From Solirubrobacterales bacterium (GTDB lineage Bacteria; Actinomycetota; Thermoleophilia; Solirubrobacterales; Solirubrobacteraceae): 6,949 nt of DNA. Under the pieces are notes generated by a model, which was not told the origin of the DNA, ran no database searches, and saw only the letters and a list, made by a program, of their open reading frames with translations. Location: positions 1-6,949 of the forward strand of contig JACRMD010000137.1 in assembly GCA_016215085.1 (NCBI GenBank). The letters are read 5' to 3'. A program made the position numbers and the translations under genes. Positions 1 through 6,949 of this stretch are shown piece after piece (position 1 is the first letter of the stretch; every line of letters begins with the position of its first letter).

Positions 1-1
1 G

Positions 2-886
2 ATCCGCGGCGTCCCCGCCGGGCGCGACTGCGTGAGCCCGTCGTCGCACTCGGCGTTCGACGACGTCGACGGGCTGATCGAGTTCGTCGAGCTCCTCGGC
101 GCCGAGACCAGGCTGCCGGTCGGCATCAAGTCCGCCGTCGGCGACGCCGCGTTCTGGGAGCGGCTGGCCGAGCGGATGGCGGCGACGGGCGGCGGCCCCG
201 ACTCGATCACCGTCGACGGCGCCGAGGGCGGCACCGGCGCGGCGCCGCTGGTGTTCTCCGACCACGTCTCGCTGCCGTTCAAGATCGGGTTCTCGCGCGT
301 GTACGCGACCTTCGCCCGCGCCGGCCTCGCCGAGGACGTCGTGTTCATCGGGTCGGGCCGGCTGGGCTTCCCGGACGCCGCGATGTTCGCCTTCGCGCTC
401 GGCGCCGACATGGTCAGCGTCGGCCGCGAGGCGATGCTCTCGATCGGCTGCATCCAGGCGCAGCGGTGCCACACCGGCCGGTGCCCGACGGGCGTGGCGA
501 CGCAGAGCCGCTGGCTCATGCACGGGCTCGACCCGGAGCTCAAGTCCAGCCGCGCCGCCAACTACCTGACGGCCCTGCGCGCCGAGCTGCTGTCGCTGTC
601 GCGCGCGTGCGGCGTGCGCCACCCCGCGCTCGTGCGGCCCGAGCGCCTGGAGATCGTCACCGAGCGCTACGGCACCGCCCGCCTGCGCGACGTCTTCGGC
701 TACGAGGACGACTGGCCGCTGCTGTCGCCCGCGCGGCGGGCCGAGGTCGAGGCGCTCGTCGGCACCGGCGGCGGGCGCCGCGCCCCCGGGCCCGAGGCGG
801 GCCCCATCCCGGGGGACGAGGCCGGCACCCGCGCGCCCGACGAGCCGACCGAGCCGCACCACGACACGGCGGGCACGGCCCGCTGA
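2..886 (+). CDS. FMN-binding glutamate synthase-like protein, 3' part (5' end outside window)
   Basis: The frame is open from the first bases, so the gene starts left of the window; the in-frame GTG at 32 lies inside the conserved domain and is not a start. About 294 codons are visible. Counting from the codon at position 2, the opening GVPAGRDCVSP-SHSAF stretch, the DGAEGGTGAAP loop (about 72-82) and the GSGRLGFPDAAMFA segment match the FMN-binding barrel of the glutamate synthase large-subunit central domain. Cys150, Cys156 and Cys161 (C-x5-C-x4-C, in GCIQAQRCHTGRCPTGVAT) match the three ligands of its 3Fe-4S cluster. Family members transfer ammonia to 2-oxoglutarate to make glutamate in the cytoplasm; stand-alone forms are less well defined. 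The protein stops soon after this domain, so it lacks the GXGXG C-terminal domain of full-length GltB and belongs to the shorter stand-alone type. The last 40 or so residues are Gly/Pro/Glu-rich and probably disordered. Domain call is secure; substrate is not. Confidence 0.93.
   Translation: MRGVPAGRDCVSPSSHSAFDDVDGLIEFVELLGAETRLPVGIKSAVGDAAFWERLAERMAATGGGPDSITVDGAEGGTGAAPLVFSDHVSLPFKIGFSRVYATFARAGLAEDVVFIGSGRLGFPDAAMFAFALGADMVSVGREAMLSIGCIQAQRCHTGRCPTGVATQSRWLMHGLDPELKSSRAANYLTALRAELLSLSRACGVRHPALVRPERLEIVTERYGTARLRDVFGYEDDWPLLSPARRAEVEALVGTGGGRRAPGPEAGPIPGDEAGTRAPDEPTEPHHDTAGTAR
867..885. terminator. Candidate bidirectional terminator hairpin between convergent genes
   Basis: GCGGGC (869-874), an ACG loop and GCCCGC (878-883) form a perfect 6-bp stem. 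A G-U and a C-G pair extend it to 867/885. It overlaps the stop codon of the glutamate synthase-like gene and lies just beyond the stop of the leftward VWA gene, so RNA from either direction would fold here. There is no T-run on either side, which is common for candidate terminators in very GC-rich genomes but leaves termination unproven. Confidence 0.4.
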
Positions 887-889
887 GGC

Positions 890-1843
890 TCAGGCCAGGC
901 GCCCGAACCAGCGCAGCGACAGCCCGCCGCCGCCCAGCACGAGCAGCAGGGCGATGCCGGCCACGCCGGCGGTGAGCTCCCTCGGCTCGTTCTTCTCGGC
1001 CAGCTCGGAGCCGAGCTTCTCGTACACCTCGGAGAGCGCCGTCGCGTCGGCGGTGCGGTACGCCTTGCCGCCGGACACCTCGGCGACCTGCTGCATCGTC
1101 CGCGGGTCGGGCGGGACCTGCTCGGTGCGCGTCACGCCGTTGGCGTCGGTGACCTCGATCGTCCCGGAGCTCGTGCCGAGCGAGATCGTGGAGACGGGGA
1201 CGCCGGCCTCCTTGGCCTTGCGCGCCACCGCGACCGCGTCGCGGCCGCGGGTCGAGGCGCCGTCGGAGAGCAGCACGATCGCCGCGGGCACCTTCCTGTC
1301 GGCGCCGTTGCCGCGCACCTGCGCGAGCGCCGTGCTCAGCGCGTCCCCGGTCGCGGTGCCGCCGCTGACGGCGAGCTGACCCAGGGCGGAGCGCACGGCC
1401 GCGCGGTCGGTCGTCGGCCGCTGCAGCACCGACGGCGCCTGGTTGAACGCGATGACGCCGACGTTGATCCTGCGCGGGACCTTGGCCACGAACGCCTTGG
1501 CCGCCGAGCGCGCGGCCTCCAGCCGCGAGGGCGCGACGTCCTTGGCCTGCATCGAGCCCGAGACGTCGGTGGCCAGGACGATCGACGCCTGCTCGACCGG
1601 CACGGCGACCGTCGCCTGCGGCCGGGCCAGGGCGACCAGGAGCGCCGCGAGCCCGACCGCGTAGAGCGCCGGCGGCGCGTGGCGCCGCCAGCGCGGCCGG
1701 CGCGGCGCCACCGCCGGCGCGACCGCCTCGCTGGTGAACAGCCGCGCCGCCGCGCGCTCGCGCCGGGCGTGCGCGAGGTACGCCCACACGCCCAGCGGGA
1801 CGAGCGCCAGCCCGAGCAGGAACCAGGGCGCCTGGAAGCCCAT
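890..1843 (-). CDS. Membrane VWA-domain protein, BatA-like (second paralogue, last gene of the moxR operon)
   Basis: The product has 317 aa. A hydrophobic N-terminal segment (about 6-24), a second one (about 57-73) ending in ALARPQATVAVPVE, a VWA domain (about 85-270) and a C-terminal hydrophobic helix (about 289-308) give the BatA/BatB layout. The MIDAS metal site is complete: D93-x-S95-x-S97 (DVSGS), T163/T165 in GGTATG, and D194 in LLSDG. Such proteins sit in the inner membrane with the VWA domain binding partner proteins through a divalent metal ion. The start is the ATG at 1843, 2 nt after the protease stop, with GGAGG (complement of 1854-1858) 10 nt upstream. The open frame continues further upstream but that extension is only the antisense-like shadow of the protease gene. 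The protein closely resembles the VWA protein at 3056-3994, with DxSxS at the same residue number. Its stop is 3 bp from that of the convergent gene. Confidence 0.93.
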   Translation of the reverse strand: MGFQAPWFLLGLALVPLGVWAYLAHARRERAAARLFTSEAVAPAVAPRRPRWRRHAPPALYAVGLAALLVALARPQATVAVPVEQASIVLATDVSGSMQAKDVAPSRLEAARSAAKAFVAKVPRRINVGVIAFNQAPSVLQRPTTDRAAVRSALGQLAVSGGTATGDALSTALAQVRGNGADRKVPAAIVLLSDGASTRGRDAVAVARKAKEAGVPVSTISLGTSSGTIEVTDANGVTRTEQVPPDPRTMQQVAEVSGGKAYRTADATALSEVYEKLGSELAEKNEPRELTAGVAGIALLLVLGGGGLSLRWFGRLA

Positions 1844-1845
1844 CG

Positions 1846-3024
1846 CTACGGCGCCTCCGCGGGCCGCGTGCCGAGCGTGACCTGGAGGTCGAGGCGCTGG
1901 CCGCCGCGCTCGACGGTGACCGTGACGCGGTCGCCGGGCTTGGCGTCGGCGATCGCGCCCGCGACGCCGTCGGCGGCCGTCACCGCATCGCCGTCGAGGG
2001 CGACGACGACGTCGCCGGTCTTGACGCCGGCCTTCGCGGCCGGGCCGCCGGCCCCGACCGCGCCGACCTGGGCGCCATGGCCGCTGGTCGCGTCCGCGGT
2101 CGAGATGCCGAGGTACGGACGGGCGACCGCGCCGCCCTGCTCGAGCGTCGGGACGACCCGCTGGACGAGCGTCGACGGGACGGCGAAGCCGACGCCGACG
2201 TTGCCGCTGCCGCCGCCGGAGGTCGCGATCTGCGAGTTGACGCCGATCACGCGCCCGGCGCTGTCGAGCAGCGGGCCGCCCGAGTTGCCGGGGTTGATCG
2301 GCGCGTCGGTCTGGATCGCGTCGGAGATCGAGAACCCGTTGGGCGCCTCGATCGAGCGGCCGGTCGCCGAGACGATGCCGGTCGTCGCCGTGCGGTCCAG
2401 GCCGAACGGGTTGCCGATCGCCACGACGGTGTCGCCGACCTCGACGGTGCGGTCGTCGGCGAGCTGCAGCGGCGTCACGCCCGAGGCGGCGCTCGGCGGG
2501 ATCTTCACGACCGCGAGGTCGCTGGAGGCGTCGCGGCCGAGCACGCGGCCCGTCACGGGCCTGCCGTCCTCGCCGAACTGCACCTGGACGCTGGTCGACG
2601 TGCCCACGACGTGGGCGTTCGTCACCAGCGTGCCGTCGCGGTCGACGAGGAAGCCGGTGCCCTGGCCGCTGCCGGTCTTGATCGACACGACGGCGGGCGC
2701 GGCCTTGGCGTAGACGGCGGCGACCGTGCCCGACGCCTTCGGGGAGGTCTTCGCCGCCGCGGGCAGCGCGGCCGGCGTCGTCGTGACGCCGCCGGTGGCG
2801 CCGTCGCCGTTGCCGATCACGTCGCCGGCGGCGAACGCGAGCGCGGCGAGGATGGTCGCCCCGCCGGCGGCCATCGCGGCGCGGCGGCCGCGGCGCGGCG
2901 GCGGCCCCGGCGGCTCCGGCGGGAGCAGCGGCTCGGTCGGCGGCTCGGGTGCGTGGACCGCCGCCGGGGGCGGCTCGCCGGGACGCCAGTCGCCGGCCCA
3001 CAGGGGATCGTGCTTGAGCTTCAT
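1846..3024 (-). CDS. Membrane-anchored HtrA/DegP-type serine protease with one PDZ domain
   Basis: The product has 392 aa from the ATG at 3024. Order: a proline-rich, probably disordered and cytoplasmic N terminus (about 1-45), a single hydrophobic anchor (about 49-70) after an Arg-rich patch, a trypsin-like domain (about 105-290) and one PDZ domain (about 300-385). The catalytic triad is visible as H138 (TNAHVV), D169 (SSDLAVV) and S248 (NPGNSGGPLL). The Arg-rich side before the anchor puts the protease outside the membrane. HtrA proteases degrade or process misfolded envelope proteins, and the PDZ domain recognises C termini or regulates activity. Length and layout match actinobacterial HtrA/PepD-like proteins. 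I prefer the start at 3024 over the ATG at 3045 because AGGAAGG lies 10 nt before it while the upstream codon has no Shine-Dalgarno. The gene lies 31 nt after one VWA gene and 2 nt before another, an unusual place for an HtrA gene. Substrate unknown. Confidence 0.93.
   Translation of the reverse strand: MKLKHDPLWAGDWRPGEPPPAAVHAPEPPTEPLLPPEPPGPPPRRGRRAAMAAGGATILAALAFAAGDVIGNGDGATGGVTTTPAALPAAAKTSPKASGTVAAVYAKAAPAVVSIKTGSGQGTGFLVDRDGTLVTNAHVVGTSTSVQVQFGEDGRPVTGRVLGRDASSDLAVVKIPPSAASGVTPLQLADDRTVEVGDTVVAIGNPFGLDRTATTGIVSATGRSIEAPNGFSISDAIQTDAPINPGNSGGPLLDSAGRVIGVNSQIATSGGGSGNVGVGFAVPSTLVQRVVPTLEQGGAVARPYLGISTADATSGHGAQVGAVGAGGPAAKAGVKTGDVVVALDGDAVTAADGVAGAIADAKPGDRVTVTVERGGQRLDLQVTLGTRPAEAP
1854..1858 (-). 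promoter_or_regulatory. Ribosome binding site GGAGG for the downstream VWA gene
   Basis: GGAGG on the minus strand, 10 nt before the ATG at 1843, lies inside the last codons of the protease gene. It fixes the VWA start and indicates translation coupled to the protease. Confidence 0.7.
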
Positions 3025-3030
3025 GGTGGG

Positions 3031-3046
3031 GATGCCTTCCTGCATC
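3031..3046 (-). promoter_or_regulatory. Ribosome binding site in a small hairpin before the protease gene
   Basis: On the minus strand GATGC and GCATC can pair into a 5-bp stem around the loop AGGAAG, so the Shine-Dalgarno AGGAAGG lies in the loop and at the stem edge. It is 10 nt from the ATG at 3024. It supports that start over the ATG at 3045. The stem is short and may carry no function. Confidence 0.4.
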
Positions 3047-3055
3047 GGAGGGGGT

Positions 3056-3994
3056 TCAGGTGAGGGTGGGTCGGAGGCGCAGGCCGCCGGCCAGGCCGGC
3101 GCCGAGGAGCAGCAGCCCGCCGGCCGCGAAGGCGGCGGTGATCTCGCGCTGCTCCTCCTTGGTGCCGAGCTGCGAGCCGAGCTTGCGGTAGACGCCCGAG
3201 AGCTGGTCGGCGTCGTCGGCGGTGAACGCCGCGCCGCCCGAGCTCGACGCGATCTGGGCCAGCGTCTCGGGATCGGGCGGGACCGGCACGGCCTGGCCGC
3301 CGGGGCCGGGCAGCGTGCCGCCCTCGGTTCCCAGCGCGACCGTGTAGATCGGGACGCGCAGCCGCTTGGCCGCCGCGGCCACCGGCACCGGGTCGCGGCC
3401 CGCGGTCGTCTTGCCGTCGGAGAGCAGCACGACCGCCGCCGGCGTGCGGTCGCCCCGCTTCTGGCGGAGCGCCTTGACCGCGACGTCGAGCGCGTCGCCG
3501 GTCGCGGTGCCGCCGTCGGCGGCCAGGCCGTCGATCGCCGAGCGCACCGCGTCGCGGTCGTCGGTCGGCGCGATGTCCAGGCGCGCAGCGTCCGAGTAGC
3601 TCAGCGCGCCGACGCGGACGGTCTCGGGCACCTCGCCGAGGAAGTCGCGCGCCGCCTCCTGGGCGGCGTCCAGCCGCGAGGGGGCGACGTCGGTCGCCGA
3701 CATCGACCCGGAGGTGTCGGTGACGAGCATGATGGAGGCCTTCTCGACCGGGACGGCGACGGTCGCCTGCGGCCGGGCCAGCGCCAGCGCGAGCGCGCCG
3801 ACGCCGAGCAGCGTCAGCGCGGCCGGCACGCGGCGGCGCCAGGCCGGCCGCGGGGACGCCGACGCGCGCAGCGCCCGCAGGGCGGGGAACCGCAGGGCGA
3901 AGCGGCGCCGGCGTCGCGCGGCCACGGCCATCGCGAGGCCGAGGAGCGGGACGAGCAGCAGGGAGAGGAGGAAGAGGGGGGAGGCGAAGCTCAT
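3056..3994 (-). CDS. Membrane VWA-domain protein, BatA-like (first paralogue)
   Basis: The product has 312 aa. The layout is an N-terminal hydrophobic segment (about 6-25), an Arg-rich stretch (27-31), a second hydrophobic segment (about 57-73), a VWA domain (about 85-270) and a hydrophobic C-terminal helix (about 285-304). The MIDAS residues are D93-x-S95-x-S97 (DTSGS), T163/T165 (GGTATG) and D193 (LSDG), so metal-dependent ligand binding looks intact. Known relatives are the Bat proteins encoded beside MoxR ATPases and linked to stress tolerance or envelope functions. The ATG at 3994 shares four bases with the stop of the DUF58 gene (ATGA), and GAGG lies 9 nt upstream, inside that gene. The frame is open further upstream to 4486, but that arginine- and proline-rich extension is a shadow of the DUF58 gene. 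A paralogue lies at 890-1843 on the far side of the protease gene. Confidence 0.93.
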   Translation of the reverse strand: MSFASPLFLLSLLLVPLLGLAMAVAARRRRRFALRFPALRALRASASPRPAWRRRVPAALTLLGVGALALALARPQATVAVPVEKASIMLVTDTSGSMSATDVAPSRLDAAQEAARDFLGEVPETVRVGALSYSDAARLDIAPTDDRDAVRSAIDGLAADGGTATGDALDVAVKALRQKRGDRTPAAVVLLSDGKTTAGRDPVPVAAAAKRLRVPIYTVALGTEGGTLPGPGGQAVPVPPDPETLAQIASSSGGAAFTADDADQLSGVYRKLGSQLGTKEEQREITAAFAAGGLLLLGAGLAGGLRLRPTLT

Positions 3995-4892
3995 GTCAGG
4001 CGCCTCGCGAGGTCGGGGAGCCAGGCGGCGTCGGTGGACAGGACGACGTGCAAGGCGCCCAGGCGGCGCAGCAGGTCGCGGACCTCGCGGCGCTCGCCGG
4101 CGACGCGGGCGGCGAAGCGCTCGCGCACGCCGTCGTCGACGTCGACCTCGGCGTGCTCGCCGGTCTCGGGGTCGACGAGCGCCAGCCGCCGCACCGGCGG
4201 CAGCGCCAGCTCGCGCGGGTCGCGGACCTCGACGGCCAGCACCGTGTGGCGCTCGGCCAGCGCGGCCAGCGGGCGCCTGAGCTCCGCGTCGTGGGGGAGG
4301 TCGGAGACGACCGCGACGAGGCCGGGCCGGCGGGCGATGGCGCCCAGGCGGCGCAGGCCGTCGGCCAGCGCGTCGGGGCGCCCGGCGCCGTCGGGCACGA
4401 CGCCGGCCGCGACGTGGCGCTGCAGCGCGACGAGGGCGGCCCGGCCGCCGCGTGGAGGGAGGACCACGGGCTCCGGGCCGCCGCACGCCACCAGACCGAC
4501 CTGCCCGGCGTGGCGGACGCCGAGGTCGGCGAGGACCTGCGCCGCGCCGGCGGCGACGTCGCTCTTGAGCCGCTGGGCGGTGCCCCAGGCCATCGAGGGC
4601 GAGACGTCGAGGACGATCCAGGTCGTCAGCGCGCGCTCGGGGACGTAGCGGCGGACGTGCGGGACGCCGGTGCGGGCGCTGGCCGCGGGGTCCAGCCAGC
4701 GGACGTCGTCGCCGTGCTGGTAGGGGCGCAGCTGCTCGAGCTCGGTCCCGTCGCCCTGTCCCGGCGCCGGCGTGGCGCCGTTGAGCACGCCGGCCGCGCG
4801 CCGCGCGACGCCGAGCGCCAGGCGGTCGACCGCCGGGCGCGGCAGCGCGCCGGGGCCCTGCGCCGCCGGGGCGGGGATGCGCAGGGCCTCGC

Positions 4893-4896
<4 letters not shown>
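3991..4896 (-). CDS. DUF58-family protein (MoxR partner)
   Basis: The product has 301 aa and no evident membrane segment or signal peptide, so it is probably cytoplasmic. The DUF58 signature is clear at about 50-86: G-x-E-x-x-x-LRPYQHGDDVRWLD, then ASARTG and HVRRYVPER. A VWA-like fold follows, with a DxSxS motif at D97-S99-S101 (LDVSPSM) and an Asp at 199 (VVSDL). By eye the MIDAS threonine is missing: the region that aligns with GGTATGDAL of the VWA genes reads GAGRPDAL (170-177), so metal binding may be altered. The Trp usual after the (I/L)D of the signature is Pro70 here. DUF58 proteins are nearly always encoded after moxR and are thought to act with the ATPase; their biochemical role is not settled. 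The start overlaps the moxR stop by ATGA and the end overlaps the VWA start by ATGA, indicating tight translational coupling. Confidence 0.92.
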
Positions 4897-5930
<1,034 letters not shown>

Positions 5931-6083
5931 GGGGACCACCGTGCCGCGGGTCGTTGTGGGGAAGCTAAGCGATCCCTATGAACTTCCTGAGGCAGCTGAC
6001 GCGACGCTTATGCGGATCTCCCGCAACCGGTCCCCGGGACGAGTGCGGATGTGGGGTCTGCCGCGGCCTCCGATCCTGGTCGC
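5931..6083. promoter_or_regulatory. Divergent intergenic region, probable promoters of the moxR operon and the YceI-family gene
   Basis: This is the only sizeable gap in the window and its central part (about 5961-6012) is visibly richer in A+T than the genes around it. On the minus strand TAGCTT (complement of 5962-5967) fits a loose TANNNT -10 box about 32 nt from the moxR ATG, but the matching -35 position (TCAGGA, complement of 5985-5990) is poor. A 6-bp inverted repeat, TAAGCG (5966-5971) with CGCTTA (6005-6010), spans it. On the plus strand I see no convincing -10/-35 pair. Position, not motif quality, is the main support. Confidence 0.4.
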
Positions 6084-6632
6084 ATGACCTCGCTCCCCGC
6101 CCCGTCCGTCCTCGAGACCCTGCTCCCGCCCGGCCGCTGGGTGCTCGACGGCTCCGCGTCGGCCGCGCGCTTCCGCATCCGCCACCTCGGCTTCGCCACG
6201 GTCCGCGGCCGCTTCCACGACCTCTCCGGGACGGTGATCGTCGCGGCCGACGGCAGCTTCGAGGCGGAGGGCGCCGTCGAGGTCGCGTCGATCGACACCG
6301 GGGACGGCACGCGCGACGGGCGCCTGCGCGGCGAGGGCTTCTTCGACGCCGAGCGGTTCCCGCGGATCGTCTTCGCCGCCGTCCACGCCGCGCCGCGCGG
6401 CCTGGGGGCGTGGACGGTCGACGGCGAGCTGACGATGGGCGGCGAGACCCACCCGCTCTCGTTCCTGGCGTGGAAGCCGGTCGTCGACGACGACACCTTC
6501 GTCCTGCGCGCCGAGGCGTCGTTGAGCCGCCGGGCCCATGGGCTGGACTGGCCGGGCCTCAAGCAGGCCGGGCGCGCCGTCGTCGGCGACAACGTGGGGA
6601 TCGACCTCGAGCTGGTCGGCCGCCGCGCCTAG
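6084..6632 (+). CDS. YceI-family protein (lipocalin-like, lipid-binding)
   Basis: The product has 182 aa, the usual length for a cytoplasmic YceI protein. Family landmarks are present in order: WVLDGSASAARFRIRHLGFATVRGRF (about 19-44, the strand and loop that in the family reads HS-x-x-x-F-x-V-x-H), ASIDTGDGTRD (68-78), FFDAERFPRIVF (86-97) and GELTMGGETHPL (114-125). YceI proteins form a beta-barrel that holds long isoprenoid or similar lipids; physiological roles differ and are mostly undefined. There is no signal peptide, unlike the periplasmic E. coli founder protein. The ATG at 6084 is chosen because the upstream GTG at 6051 adds residues that match nothing in the family; neither has a strong Shine-Dalgarno. 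It is divergent from moxR and appears monocistronic, ending just before a GC-rich hairpin. No functional link to the moxR cluster is evident beyond the shared intergenic region. Confidence 0.92.
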   Translation: MTSLPAPSVLETLLPPGRWVLDGSASAARFRIRHLGFATVRGRFHDLSGTVIVAADGSFEAEGAVEVASIDTGDGTRDGRLRGEGFFDAERFPRIVFAAVHAAPRGLGAWTVDGELTMGGETHPLSFLAWKPVVDDDTFVLRAEASLSRRAHGLDWPGLKQAGRAVVGDNVGIDLELVGRRA

Positions 6633-6637
6633 CCCGC

Positions 6638-6657
6638 GGCCCGGGATACTCCGGGCC
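6638..6657 (+). terminator. Candidate terminator hairpin after the YceI-family gene
   Basis: GGCCCGG (6638-6644) and CCGGGCC (6651-6657) form a perfect 7-bp G+C stem around the loop GATACT, starting 5 nt after the stop codon. No T-run follows. Placement directly after a stop and before a new gene favours a terminator. It could instead fold in the leader of the next gene, whose start lies about 30 nt downstream. Confidence 0.5.
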
Positions 6658-6686
6658 CTGTGCGCCCCGGGCCCGTCTGCACCTGC

Positions 6687-6949
6687 GTGACCCGCTCCGC
6701 CGCGCTGTCCCTGCTGCTGGCCGTCGCGCTCGCCGCGCCCGCCGGCGCCCACACCCTGCGCCGCGCGGCGACGCCGGTCATCGTGACCGCCGGCCCGGCG
6801 CTCGCGGGCTGCCCGGTCCCGCCGACCGCCCAGGTCGGCGCCGAGGTCGAGCCGCACGTCGCCGTCGACCCGTCGGACCCGCGGCGGATGGCCGTCGCCT
6901 GGCAGCAGGACCGCGCGACCGACGGGGCCGCGCGGGCGCTCGGGGTCGC
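6687..6949 (+). CDS. Secreted protein resembling the N terminus of BNR/sialidase-like proteins, 5' part (3' end outside window)
   Basis: The frame is open from 6660 to the window edge. From the GTG at 6687 the first 87 residues are visible. Residues 1-21 form a textbook Sec signal peptide: one Arg, a Leu/Ala/Val-rich core (SLLLAVALAA) and a likely cleavage after PAGA. The mature part contains EVEPHVAVDPSDPRRMAVAW (54-72) followed by QQDR. This resembles the start of exo-alpha-sialidase/BNR-repeat proteins, which typically carry an E-P-x-(V/I)-A-V-(N/D)-P-x-(D/N)-P then a WQ-(D/Q)-(D/N/R) stretch before their beta-propeller repeats. The beta-propeller itself lies outside the window, so enzyme activity cannot be judged; many such proteins are not sialidases. 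I prefer GTG 6687 over GTG 6660 because it gives a short n-region directly before the hydrophobic core. Neither start has a clear Shine-Dalgarno. Confidence 0.72.
   Translation, partial: MTRSAALSLLLAVALAAPAGAHTLRRAATPVIVTAGPALAGCPVPPTAQVGAEVEPHVAVDPSDPRRMAVAWQQDRATDGAARALGV

Noticed and set aside
657..1787. A 376-codon minus-strand frame.
   Set aside because: It is an out-of-frame shadow of the VWA gene at 890-1843 and the convergent glutamate synthase-like gene, with Arg/Gly/Ala-rich low-complexity sequence.
890..3001. Reading the 703-codon minus-strand frame as one large VWA fusion protein.
   Set aside because: The upstream half overlaps the HtrA gene out of frame and is low-complexity Arg-rich. 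The ATG at 1843 with GGAGG upstream begins exactly at a BatA-like N terminus.
3056..4486. A 476-codon version of the first VWA protein.
   Set aside because: The N-terminal extension is the shadow of the DUF58 gene; the ATG at 3994 gives a normal family N terminus and an ATGA overlap.
2726..4648. A 640-codon open frame on the plus strand, and other long plus-strand frames (for example at 2077-3063, 4048-4980 and 5010-5981).
   Set aside because: They lie opposite well-supported genes (HtrA, VWA, DUF58, MoxR). Their translations are Arg/Ala/Gly-rich with no family motif. Very high G+C makes stop codons rare in shadow frames.
5976..6857. Minus-strand frames opposite the YceI-family gene (293 and 194 codons).
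   Set aside because: They have no recognisable domain, while the plus strand encodes a clear YceI protein over the same bases.

Overview
This is a very GC-rich window (about three quarters G+C by eye) with compact, often overlapping genes and several antisense shadow frames. Codon use, protein flavour and gene order suggest a high-GC actinobacterium, possibly of the Thermoleophilia/Solirubrobacterales type. That placement is an inference from general character; no marker gene is present. I see no RNA gene, mobile element or CRISPR array.

Layout. (1) The 3' part of an FMN/3Fe-4S glutamate synthase-like gene runs rightwards and enters from the left edge (to 886). (2) Tail to tail with it, only 3 bp away, lies a leftward five-gene cluster. 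Read in transcription order from 5930 down to 890 it is moxR (AAA+ ATPase), a DUF58 protein, a membrane von Willebrand A (VWA) protein, a membrane-anchored HtrA-type serine protease with a PDZ domain, and a second VWA protein. (3) A roughly 150-bp divergent intergenic region (5931-6083) separates moxR from a rightward YceI-family gene (6084-6632). (4) After a GC-rich hairpin, a rightward gene for a secreted protein resembling the N terminus of BNR/sialidase-like proteins begins near 6687 and runs off the right edge.

How the genes work together. MoxR + DUF58 + VWA is the core of the known MoxR/Bat-type modules, in which a AAA+ chaperone works with MIDAS-containing proteins at the membrane. Here moxR/DUF58 and DUF58/VWA each overlap by ATGA, the protease follows after 31 nt, and the last VWA gene starts 2 nt after the protease stop. 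The whole cluster therefore reads as one operon with two translational blocks. The unusual element is the HtrA-like protease lying between two closely similar VWA paralogues. It suggests an envelope assembly or quality-control unit in which a cytoplasmic ATPase, two membrane adhesion/scaffold proteins and an extracytoplasmic protease are made together. This functional reading is inference; the gene identities are well supported by motifs.
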